Origin: Acidobacteriota bacterium
GTDB lineage: Bacteria > Acidobacteriota > Terriglobia > Acidiferrales > UBA7541
Reading direction: 5' to 3'
Assembly: GCA_013289855.1 (NCBI GenBank)
Contig: JABCZD010000006.1
Span: 1-64,000 of the forward strand
Length of the DNA: 64,000 nt
Both the position numbers and the translations under genes were made by a program. Under the pieces are notes generated by a model. That model did not search any database. It was given only the letters and a program-made list of their open reading frames with translations, and was not told where the DNA came from. The number at the start of each line of letters is the position of its first letter. Position 1 is the first letter of the stretch. This document shows positions 53,881 through 61,947 of this stretch, in pieces.

Positions 53881-55125
53881 TTACTGGCCGGCCCAGCGTT
53901 TGAAAATTAACGCGGCGTTGGTGCCGCCGAAGCCGAAGGAATTCGAGAGCGCGTATTCGACGGAGGCTTTGCGGGCTACGTTGGGAATGTAGTCGAGATC
54001 GCACTCCGGGTCGGGCGTTTCCTGGTTGATGGTGGGCGGCAGGATTTGGTCGCGCAGGGCCAGCACGATGATGCCGGCTTCGAGGCCACCGGCGCCGCCG
54101 AGAAGATGGCCGGTCATGGATTTTGTGGAGCTGATGGGAACTTGCTTGGCGCGATCGCCGAAGACGCGCTTGAGCGCGCGCGTTTCGATAGTGTCGCCGA
54201 GCGGCGTGGAAGTGCCGTGGGCGTTCACGTAGCCGATATCTTCGGGAGTGAGATGCGCGTCTTTCATGGCGGCCTTCATTACGCGATATGCGCCGTCACC
54301 ATTTTCCGCGGGCTGAGTGATGTGGAAGGCATCGCCAGACATGCCGTAGCCAACAATTTCGGCGAGGATATTGGCACCGCGTTTTTGCGCGTGCTCAAGC
54401 GATTCCAGCACGAGGATGCCCGCTCCTTCGCCAACGACGAAGCCATCGCGCTGGGCGTCGAAGGGGCGGCTGGCGTGTCCGGGATCGTCATTGCGGGTGG
54501 AAAGCGCTTTCATGGACGCAAAGCCGCCGACGCCCATGGGCGTGATGGTGGCTTCGGTGCCGCCGCAGATCATCATTTCAGCGGCGCCGCGTTCGATAAT
54601 TTTGAACGAGTCGCCGATAGCGTGCGCCGACGCCGAGCATGCGGTGGCGGTGGCAGAATTTGGACCCTTTGCGCCGTAGCGAATAGAAATGTGCCCGGAG
54701 GCAAGATTCACGATAGCGCTGGGGATGAAGAAGGGAGAAATTCTGCTGGGGCCGCCCTTGACGAGTTTCCAGTGTTCGCGCTCGATGATATCGAAACCGC
54801 CGATGCCGGAGGAAACGTAAACTCCGACTTCATCGAGGTCCGATTGTTCCGGCAACCAATTGGCGGAGCGCACGGCAAAATCGGCGCCGGCGAGGGCGAT
54901 CTGAATGAAGCGCCCCATTTTTTTCAGTTCTTTTTTCTCGATCCACAGGAAGGGATCGAAGTTTTTTACTTCACCGGCAATGCGGCAATCAAATCCTTCG
55001 GTATCGAACAGAGTAATAGGCGCAACGCCGCTCTGGCCGGCGAGGAGGTTTTTCCATGTTTCCTCCGTGCCGATACCCAGCGCGCAGACCAGCCCAACGC
55101 CCGTGACGACTACCCGGCGAGTCAA
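53881..55125 (-). CDS. fabF: Beta-ketoacyl-ACP synthase II
   Basis: FabF elongates acyl-ACP by condensing with malonyl-ACP. The 414-residue protein has the Cys nucleophile in TATACSASAHAIGD, His in NAHGTSTPLGD and His in SMTGHLLGGAGG. The start is a TTG at 55125 with AGGGGAGC upstream. It ends the fab cluster. Confidence 0.97.
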   Translation of the reverse strand: MTRRVVVTGVGLVCALGIGTEETWKNLLAGQSGVAPITLFDTEGFDCRIAGEVKNFDPFLWIEKKELKKMGRFIQIALAGADFAVRSANWLPEQSDLDEVGVYVSSGIGGFDIIEREHWKLVKGGPSRISPFFIPSAIVNLASGHISIRYGAKGPNSATATACSASAHAIGDSFKIIERGAAEMMICGGTEATITPMGVGGFASMKALSTRNDDPGHASRPFDAQRDGFVVGEGAGILVLESLEHAQKRGANILAEIVGYGMSGDAFHITQPAENGDGAYRVMKAAMKDAHLTPEDIGYVNAHGTSTPLGDTIETRALKRVFGDRAKQVPISSTKSMTGHLLGGAGGLEAGIIVLALRDQILPPTINQETPDPECDLDYIPNVARKASVEYALSNSFGFGGTNAALIFKRWAGQ

Positions 55126-55202
55126 AGTTCTGTGCTCCCCTTATGAACCGCGGTGATTTTGGTGAACAATTTCGTTTAAATGGGTCTGGCTAAAAGGGCT
55201 GC

Positions 55203-55448
55203 TTACTTCCCCCCCTTAGAGTGCTTGTCGATGTACTCGACGGCATCCTTCACGGTAGTCATTTTTTCGGCGTCTTCATCGGGCACTTCGATGCCGAAGG
55301 CTTCTTCAAAAGCCATCACCAATTCCACCTGATCGAGTGAATCCGCTCCGAGGTCGTCGACAAACGACGCCGTGGGAGTGACTTCGGCTTCATCCACGCC
55401 GAGTTGTTCGACAATAATCTGTTTTACGCGCTCTTCCGTGCTCGCCAT
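55203..55448 (-). CDS. acpP: Acyl carrier protein
   Basis: The 81-residue protein carries growing acyl chains on a phosphopantetheine attached to Ser in [12 protein letters not shown]. Acidic helix II ([14 protein letters not shown]) is typical. It lies between fabG/ACP-like and fabF. Confidence 0.98.
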   Translation of the reverse strand: MASTEERVKQIIVEQLGVDEAEVTPTASFVDDLGADSLDQVELVMAFEEAFGIEVPDEDAEKMTTVKDAVEYIDKHSKGGK

Positions 55449-55664
55449 TCTATTTCCTCCGCGATTTTGCGATCGCTGAATTCAAGAATTCAGACTGGTG
55501 CTAGGTTGCCCCTGCTGCTTTGCTGCCGCTTCAACAAATCGCGGTCACTCGTTGGTGTACCGCGTGTCACTCGGCCAATGCGTTCCCGAGTCGCTTAAAC
55601 TTGTGTTTCAAAAGGCCCTATGCATTCTAGACAGGCGCTGGCGCAAGGTCAACTTTAGCGCGTC

Positions 55665-55889
55665 CTACGTACGAGTACTTGGCGAAACTGGTTGTTCAGG
55701 TCGCTCGACAAATTTGACGTCGAAGGCCTCTTCGAAGCTCATAATCAATTCTACCAAGTCAAGCGAGTCCAGCTCCGTTGTCGTTTCAATTTCCTGCAAT
55801 TTCGTTTCGTTTATCTTACCGCTCGCCAGGAGCTGTTCCCGATAACTCTCTCATTGGGGCCATCTGCAAAGAACGCGCACATCTCTCAT
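55665..55889 (-). pseudogene. Second ACP-like gene with in-frame TGA
   Basis: The frame from the ATG at 55889 gives MRDVRVLCRWPQ, then TGA at 55851-55853, then continues to 55665. The later part, TTTELDSLDLVELIMSFEEA, matches ACP helix II with the DSLD phosphopantetheine site. An intact gene would also need a normal N-terminus: two bases missing from a GA repeat (near 55847) would allow MAPMRESYREQLL. So this is a disrupted ACP-like gene. A hairpin after the TGA was considered as SECIS and rejected (see rejected list). It lies between fabG and acpP. Confidence 0.6.
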
Positions 55890-55925
55890 GGCAATTCTCA
55901 ACCTCCTTCAATTGCCGGCCACGCG

Positions 55926-56672
55926 CTACGCCAAATACATGCCGCCGTTTACGTCCAGGACGTGGCCGGTGATGTAGGCGGCTTCGTCGCTGGCCAGGAA
56001 AACAATGGCGGCGGTTATATCGCTGGGCGTACCCATGCGACCCAGCGGGATGCGTTTTACGAGTGCATCTTTTACTTCAGCGCTTAGAACGTCGGTCATG
56101 GGCGTGGCGATAAAGCCGGGGGCGACGGCGTTGACGGTGATATTTCTGGAGGCGATTTCTATGGCGATGGCTTTGGTCAGGCCGATGAGGCCGGCTTTTG
56201 CTGCTACGTAGTTTGCTTGGCCAGCATTGCCCATTTCCGCGACGATACTGGAAATGTTGATGATGCGGCCGGAGCGGGCGCGCATCATCGTGGCGAGGGC
56301 TTGCTGGATACAGTAATGGGCGCCGGTTAGATTGGTGCGGATGACGGCGTCCCAGTCTTCTGCTTTCATGCGCAGGGCCAGGCCGTCGCGGGTGATGGCG
56401 GCGTTGTTGACTAGGATGTCGAGGCGGCCGAATTTTTCGATTATTTGCTTGAAGCCGGCTTTTACCTGCTCCTGATCGGCTACGTCCATTTTGATGGCTA
56501 GGGCTTCACTGCCCGTGGCGGTGATTTCCTGGACCAAGGAGATTAATTTTTCTTCGTTACGCGCGACTACGGCTAATTTTGCGCCGGCTCTTGATAGGGC
56601 TAGGGCCGTGTCTCGGCCGATGCCTTGGGAGGCGCCGGTGACTAGGGCTACTTTGTCTTTTAGACTGAACAT
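55926..56672 (-). CDS. fabG: 3-oxoacyl-ACP reductase
   Basis: FabG reduces ketoacyl-ACP with NADPH. The 248-residue short-chain dehydrogenase has GASQGIGRD, Ser in NISSIV, Tyr/Lys in YVAAKAG and C-terminal IPLGRMGTPSDI. Normal length. Between fabD and acpP. Confidence 0.97.
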   Translation of the reverse strand: MFSLKDKVALVTGASQGIGRDTALALSRAGAKLAVVARNEEKLISLVQEITATGSEALAIKMDVADQEQVKAGFKQIIEKFGRLDILVNNAAITRDGLALRMKAEDWDAVIRTNLTGAHYCIQQALATMMRARSGRIINISSIVAEMGNAGQANYVAAKAGLIGLTKAIAIEIASRNITVNAVAPGFIATPMTDVLSAEVKDALVKRIPLGRMGTPSDITAAIVFLASDEAAYITGHVLDVNGGMYLA

Positions 56673-56783
56673 TTTCGTTTCAACTCATTCAGTTGCAGCA
56701 TCCGCATCCCCCTCAAAAATCGAGAGAGGTCACCCATCGAAATGCGCGCAGCATGCTGCGCCACTACAAAGTCAAAAACAAGA

Positions 56784-57737
56784 CTAAGCGGCGTCGCTGC
56801 GCGCGCCGGCTACTTTGTCCAGAGTCGCGACTAGGCTTTTTTCGTCTTCTACATTTAGCGTGGCTACGGAGCGCTCAATCTGGCGCAGTAAACCCGTTAG
56901 GACGCGGCCGGGACCCACTTCCACGAAAGTGTTTACGCCTTCGTCGATTAGCAGGCGCACGGATTCTTCCCAACGAACGGGCATGGTGACTTGACGGATT
57001 AACGCGTCGCGAGCTTCTTCGCCACTGGTTTCGGTGTCGGCGTCGACGTTGGTGACCAGCGGGACGCGCAAATCCGCGAAGGAAACTTTTTTCAATTCGA
57101 TCGCCAGCTTTTCTTGCGCGGGCATCATCAGCGCGGAGTGAAATGGCGCGCTGACGGGCAGCATCACGGCGCGTTTGGCGCCGAGTTGCGAGGCGATTTC
57201 CACGGCGCGTTTTACGGCGCCAGCGTGACCAGAGATGACCGTTTGTTCGTGAGAATTCAAGTTAGCGGGAGCGCAGATTTCGTTTTCCGCGGCGCGTTTG
57301 CAGGCATCGGCAACGACCGCGGGTGAGAGGCCCATGATGGCGGCCATGGCGCCTACGCCGGCGGGGACGGCATCTTGCATGTACGTCCCGCGCTTGCGCA
57401 CCAACTGGACAGCGTCGGCAAATTTCAGTGAGCCCGCGGCGACCAACGCGGAATATTCGCCCAGACTGTGGCCGGCGACGAAATCGGGGGTCAGGCCGCG
57501 CTCCGCGAGGACGCGATAGATGGCGACCGAGCACGTCAAAATGGCGGGCTGGGTGTTCGCGGTCTGCTTCAAATCTTCCTCGCTGCCCGCGAAGCACATT
57601 TGCGAGATGGAAAATCCCAAAGCTTTATCGGCTTCGTCAAAGACGGCGCGGGCGGACGGGTATTTCTCCGCCAGCTCTTTGCCCATGCCGGGGTATTGCG
57701 AAGCTTGTCCCGGAAACACAAACGCTACTTTGCCCAT
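56784..57737 (-). CDS. fabD: Malonyl-CoA-ACP transacylase
   Basis: FabD transfers malonyl from CoA to ACP. The 317-residue protein has FPGQASQYPGMG at its start and the nucleophile in GHSLGEYSALVAAG. The start is the ATG at 57737; the frame opens much further up but the extra part overlaps plsX. Confidence 0.97.
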   Translation of the reverse strand: MGKVAFVFPGQASQYPGMGKELAEKYPSARAVFDEADKALGFSISQMCFAGSEEDLKQTANTQPAILTCSVAIYRVLAERGLTPDFVAGHSLGEYSALVAAGSLKFADAVQLVRKRGTYMQDAVPAGVGAMAAIMGLSPAVVADACKRAAENEICAPANLNSHEQTVISGHAGAVKRAVEIASQLGAKRAVMLPVSAPFHSALMMPAQEKLAIELKKVSFADLRVPLVTNVDADTETSGEEARDALIRQVTMPVRWEESVRLLIDEGVNTFVEVGPGRVLTGLLRQIERSVATLNVEDEKSLVATLDKVAGARSDAA

Positions 57738-57760
57738 AAGTTCTTCTTTCTCACGCGCCG

Positions 57761-58768
57761 TCAGGACAGGTCGCCGGCGCCAGAAAGCTCCTGTTCGATT
57801 TTTTCGTTTGAGCGTGCGCGAGCCAGGCCCGCAGCCACGCGAATGGCGTTTTTGATGGCGCTGGCGTTGGAACGCCCGTGCCCAATTACACAAACACCGC
57901 GCACCCCAAGAAGTGGCGCGCCGCCGTATTCCGTGTAATCGATGGTTTTCTTCAAGCCCTTGAACGCCCCTTGCGAAAGCACCGCTCCTACCTGAGATAC
58001 CAGAGAACTCTTTAAGGATTTCTTCAGCAAATCGAAGATCGATACCGCGAGACCTTCGCAAATCTTCAGCGCGATGTTGCCGATAAAGCCATCGCAGACG
58101 ATCACGTCGACGTCGCCGGAGAACAGATCGCCGCCTTCGACGTTGCCAACAAAGTGCACGGCGCTTTTTTTGAGCCGCGTATAAACTTCGCGGGTCAACT
58201 CATTGCCCTTGATCTCTTCCGCGCCGACCGATAGTAATCCGACGCGCGGGCGGCGATGGCCAAAGGTAGCGCGATAATAAACTTCGCCCATGATGGCGAA
58301 CTGCACGAGATGCTCGGGCCGCGAGTCGACGTTCGCCCCGACATCAAGCAGCACGGAAACACCGCCCTTGGCGTTCGGAAACGGTGCGGCCAGAGCCGCG
58401 CGGTCAACCGACTCGAGAGTGCCGAGTAAGAACTTGGCCACCGTCATCACCGCGCCGGTGTTGCCCGCGCTCACTAAGCCGTCGGCTTTGGCTTCGCGCA
58501 CCAGGCGCGTGGCCACGTGCACGGAACTATCTTTCTTGCGGCGAAACGCCTGCGCCGGGTGATCCTCCATGGTGATCACTTCGCTGGCCGCGATCACTTC
58601 AATCGGCAAATTAGCGGGCGCATGCTTGGCCAGCTCCGCGCGCACCACCCCCGGCTGACCAACGAGCAGGACGCGAACGCCCAGCTCGCGTGCAGCCAGC
58701 ACACTGCCTTCGACCTCCGGGCGGGGCGCATTGTCACCGCCCATGGCGTCAACAGCGATGGTGATCAT
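57761..58768 (-). CDS. plsX: Phosphate acyltransferase PlsX
   Basis: PlsX makes acyl-phosphate from acyl-ACP for phospholipid synthesis. The 335-residue protein has IAVDAMGGDNAPRPEVEGS at the start and ALAAPFPNAKGGVSVLLDVG. It sits between rpmF and fabD as in many bacteria. Confidence 0.97.
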   Translation of the reverse strand: MITIAVDAMGGDNAPRPEVEGSVLAARELGVRVLLVGQPGVVRAELAKHAPANLPIEVIAASEVITMEDHPAQAFRRKKDSSVHVATRLVREAKADGLVSAGNTGAVMTVAKFLLGTLESVDRAALAAPFPNAKGGVSVLLDVGANVDSRPEHLVQFAIMGEVYYRATFGHRRPRVGLLSVGAEEIKGNELTREVYTRLKKSAVHFVGNVEGGDLFSGDVDVIVCDGFIGNIALKICEGLAVSIFDLLKKSLKSSLVSQVGAVLSQGAFKGLKKTIDYTEYGGAPLLGVRGVCVIGHGRSNASAIKNAIRVAAGLARARSNEKIEQELSGAGDLS

Positions 58769-58801
58769 GGATGATTTACCGGCAGGCGAACCGTAACGTC
58801 C

Positions 58802-58978
58802 TTACGCCGACTCTTTAACAGCTTTGCCCTTATAGTGCCCGCAATGTGGGCAAGCCTGGTGAGGCTGCTTCATTTCGTGGCAGTTGGGGCATTTACCGAG
58901 CGCGGGCTTGGTCAGAAAATCGTGTGCGCGACGGGTGCTGGTTCTACGCTTTGAGTGCCTTCGTTTAGGGTTAGGCAT
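58802..58978 (-). CDS. rpmF: 50S ribosomal protein L32
   Basis: The 58-residue protein starts MPNPKRRHSKRRTSTRRAHD and has two CxxC pairs (CPNC and CPHC), the zinc form of L32. It lies upstream of plsX in the usual DUF177-rpmF-plsX order. No paralogue without Cys is in the window. Confidence 0.97.
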   Translation of the reverse strand: MPNPKRRHSKRRTSTRRAHDFLTKPALGKCPNCHEMKQPHQACPHCGHYKGKAVKESA

Positions 58979-59042
58979 GACAGTACTCCTTAATCCCGCT
59001 CATAAAGAGCGGCCTTTCCTTGGGGCTAAAATGGCCCGGAAA

Positions 59043-59606
59043 TTATTGCTTCTTCAGCCAGTCTTGCTTGAGCCGCGCTAGTGGCGCCATGCGCGGGTCC
59101 GTCGCGTGGGTTTCACAGCGGCATTCTTCGTGATTCAAGTTCGCGCCGCAATTGGCGCACAATCCCCGACAATCGCTCTGGCAGATGACTTTCATAGGCA
59201 ACGCCAGAAGCACCTGCTCGCGCAGGACGTCGGCCAAGAACAATCCCTCTCCCGAGAAAAAGGCAATCTCGGACTCATCGTCCTTCAGCTGTTCCTCTTC
59301 CGGTTTGGTCTGCTTGGGAAGCGGCGTATACGAAAGATCAAAAGACCGAGTTACTTCTTCAACTACCGGCTCGATACAGCGCGCACAGGAGAGCTCCACC
59401 TTGGTTTCCAGGTGGCCCTCAATACGAATATCCCCGTCGAATAGCTCGGCCGTGGCGGTAACTTCCAGCGGTTCGATCTGCTTAATTTCCGACGAGTGAT
59501 AGTCGATGCTGCCCGGCGCATAGCTCTTATGAATTGGCAGCTTGCGGACGGCCAGATCCTTAACGTCAAGGAACATGTCTTCAGCGCCTCCGGCGCGTAC
59601 GCTCAT
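59043..59606 (-). CDS. DUF177 (YceD) family protein
   Basis: The 187-residue protein has the DUF177 pattern with CARCIEPVVEEVTRSFDL and a C-terminal Cys cluster (CQSDCRGLCANCGANL). YceD-type proteins precede rpmF and are linked to rRNA or ribosome biogenesis. It heads the fab cluster, 64 bases upstream of rpmF. Confidence 0.92.
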   Translation of the reverse strand: MSVRAGGAEDMFLDVKDLAVRKLPIHKSYAPGSIDYHSSEIKQIEPLEVTATAELFDGDIRIEGHLETKVELSCARCIEPVVEEVTRSFDLSYTPLPKQTKPEEEQLKDDESEIAFFSGEGLFLADVLREQVLLALPMKVICQSDCRGLCANCGANLNHEECRCETHATDPRMAPLARLKQDWLKKQ

Positions 59607-59738
59607 GCTCTATCATTATTGAGTCGCGCGACGCGCAAGTCAAGAAATGGAGCCGGGGCGCGGCAGAGATTTTGTCTATTTTGCCGCGACCTCTTCCTAG
59701 TACGCGGTGAGGTTGCAACGAGCCGTGATGACTTCTGT

Positions 59739-61415
59739 CTACTGGCAACCGGCTTGGGACAGTTCGGTCAGGCGTTTGGTGGCTAGTTCATTGCCACGTT
59801 TAGCGGCTGCCTGCAGCAGCACCCGGGCTTGATCGCAGTTTTTTCCCACACCGTCGCCGGCGACATAGCGATTGGCGAGTCGCACTTCGGCATTCGCGTC
59901 GCCATTTTCCACGGCAACCCATAGCGCGGCCACATCTTCGGGCAAATGTTTGGGTGTGCCTGGCACGACTTCGCGGCCCGCGGCCAGCTCGGTCTGGGGA
60001 TTGGGCGATTGCTGGAGTGTCTGCGGACGCGCTTGCGTGATAGGTGAAGTGGCTGGATTGGCCGGTTTTGTGGCGGCAGGTTGCGTGGTGGCCGGCCGCT
60101 TGTTCGCTGGCATTGCGGCGCCTGGGTCGGGTTTGGCTGTTTGCGGATCGCCCTCGCCGGACGGCGCGGCGGTTGGCTGGTTTACGTCGCCAGTGCCGCT
60201 CGGGCGCGGCTCACCGCTGATCTCTTCTCCTAGCTTGATGATCGATTCGCCTACTGATTGCCGGTAGGCGATGGCCGCGAAGGCAGCGGCGGCCCCGCAA
60301 ATGGCTGCAAGGGCCAGAATCATGGCGACACGTGAGAGCGGCCACCCGTTCCTGACGGGCTCATTGGGAGTCGCGTCATGTTCTTCTGTGAGAGTGTTGG
60401 TTTCAGCAAGCGTGTGGGCGAACTCGCTGTTGTCGATGCGGTGCCGCAGAAATTCCCGCAGCGGATCGACGCGTTCGAGCACTTCTTCTACTTTTTTTGT
60501 TTCGGCAGTCCTTACACCGATCGGCGCGGCTGACGTGACTGGCAGAAGCCTTTCCATCATCGATGGTCCAGCGGGAGGTTCAGTGATCGACGACACGGTT
60601 AGCCTGCCGCTGCGGTCTCCCGGTACCAGGTTTTCGCGGGCAGCGCGTATCCAGTCTTCGCGAGTGACGGGGCGCGAGGCGTCAGAGTCAGGAGATTCCG
60701 CCGGAATCTCTGGTGGCGACTTCACCCGCGCTTGCGCGGTGACTTCCACCAGAAGTTCTGCAGTAGTTCTTGAAGGCGCTCTTGGCGTAACCGGCTCTGG
60801 CGCTGCGGGAGTCGGCGCTATCGGAGGCGGCACTGCGGGCGCGGGAGTAAACGTGAGTGGCGCCACGGGAGCGTTCGCCGCCGGAGCGGGCGTGGCTGGG
60901 GCTGCTTCAATGAGGGCTGGCGCTACCCTCGAGGGCGCAGCCACGCGCGGCGTGACGGGTGTTGTCGCAGCGGTATGCGGCGCGGGCGGGACTGGAGCGA
61001 CGGGCGCCGGCACAGCCGGGACTGGGACCTCAGGGCTTGGCGCTTTGTTAGGCGGTGCCACATGGACTGGGGCATCAGGAGTGGCAGTCAACGGAGAATC
61101 TATTTCGGCGAGCCAGGCACGCAGTGTCTCGCGGGACTCCGCGGAGAGCTCCGAGAACGACATGCCCCCGGACTTTCCTCCCGCGTCGGTCCAGACCATC
61201 AAGGCTTGACCTTCGACGCGGCGGTTCGCGTCGAGGTTCACGGAAAAATACAGGCTCTGCCCAGCGGCGACAGGATTGATGAGGTAGAATCGCATCCCGC
61301 CTTCGGACACGTCTTTCACCATGCCGCCATTTTCTTTGCCAAATTCGAGATACACCAGTTGCGCGGGTTTCCTTCTGCGGCTGCGACGGCGTTCGGTGGC
61401 TGGTGGCGGTGACAT
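59739..61415 (-). CDS. PilZ domain protein with C-terminal Sel1 repeats
   Basis: The 558-residue protein begins with a PilZ domain (RRRSRRRKPAQLVYLEFG, VKDVSEGGMRFYLINPVAAG); the RxxxR and (D/N)xSxxG motifs that bind cyclic di-GMP are recognisable. A long Pro/Ala-rich region, one membrane segment (MILALAAICGAAAAFAAIAY) and a C-terminal Sel1-like part (LWVAVENGDANAEVRLANRY) follow. The protein may translate cyclic di-GMP levels into an assembly outside the membrane; that is inference. Confidence 0.85.
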   Translation of the reverse strand: MSPPPATERRRSRRRKPAQLVYLEFGKENGGMVKDVSEGGMRFYLINPVAAGQSLYFSVNLDANRRVEGQALMVWTDAGGKSGGMSFSELSAESRETLRAWLAEIDSPLTATPDAPVHVAPPNKAPSPEVPVPAVPAPVAPVPPAPHTAATTPVTPRVAAPSRVAPALIEAAPATPAPAANAPVAPLTFTPAPAVPPPIAPTPAAPEPVTPRAPSRTTAELLVEVTAQARVKSPPEIPAESPDSDASRPVTREDWIRAARENLVPGDRSGRLTVSSITEPPAGPSMMERLLPVTSAAPIGVRTAETKKVEEVLERVDPLREFLRHRIDNSEFAHTLAETNTLTEEHDATPNEPVRNGWPLSRVAMILALAAICGAAAAFAAIAYRQSVGESIIKLGEEISGEPRPSGTGDVNQPTAAPSGEGDPQTAKPDPGAAMPANKRPATTQPAATKPANPATSPITQARPQTLQQSPNPQTELAAGREVVPGTPKHLPEDVAALWVAVENGDANAEVRLANRYVAGDGVGKNCDQARVLLQAAAKRGNELATKRLTELSQAGCQ

Positions 61416-61695
61416 GCTCGCTGGGAAACGTGCCTGCGAACCTTATCTTAACGCCTCTGGCGGCAAAGTCTGGTGAAGAGTTTTAACTATAAGTTAGCTG
61501 AAGGATGCGGTGCACTGGGAAATCTCTTCGCTAAATGTCGCGCTCCTGTAGATTTCGACTGCTCGCAGCCCACATTCCAAACCATTCATCTTGCTGTATT
61601 TAAACGGAATGTGCGCGCCCTATGGATGGTGGCAACGCGCGTGCGCACCCAATTGGCCCCGGCCGATGTCTAACCAAATGGAGGAATAACGAGTT
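61416..61695. other. Intergenic region between divergent genes
   Basis: 280 bases. An open frame at 61473 on the plus strand lacks a ribosome site and family features. No repeat or clear promoter seen apart from TTGCTG near 61590. Confidence 0.4.
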
Positions 61696-61839
61696 ATGCG
61701 CCTTCGCGTAATTTTGTCTCTTATGACGATGGCCCTCGCGTGTTTCACCGTGGCCGTGTGGACCGCGCCCTTGCCTGCGGATTCACGGCGCGATTTGCCT
61801 GAAGATGGGCTTGGGGACGGCGATCAGCTGTCAATATGA
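61696..61839 (+). CDS. Small exported peptide
   Basis: A 47-residue frame with a strong ribosome site (GGAGGAATAACG) begins MRLRVILSLMTMALACFTVA, a signal peptide, and ends in an acidic tail of about 20 residues (DSRRDLPEDGLGDGDQLSI). No family recognised. It precedes the sensor-OtsA fusion by 108 bases. Confidence 0.7.
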   Translation: MRLRVILSLMTMALACFTVAVWTAPLPADSRRDLPEDGLGDGDQLSI

Positions 61840-61947
61840 ATCGTCAATTTAAATCGTAGAGCGGCAAATACCTGATACCGCGCCGGCTTCGAGAAGTGCT
61901 AGCGTAGTGCTGAATCATTTCGCGCCAACCGACCCGAGGCCCAACGG

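Noticed and set aside
53723..53992. Lys-rich plus-strand frame between etfB and fabF
   Set aside because: Its residues are set by the CTAAAG hairpins and it overlaps the end of fabF.
55827..55853. Selenocysteine reading of the TGA in the ACP-like gene
   Set aside because: A GCUC/GAGC hairpin follows, but the stem is only four pairs and ACPs have no redox site; a small deletion explains the break better.
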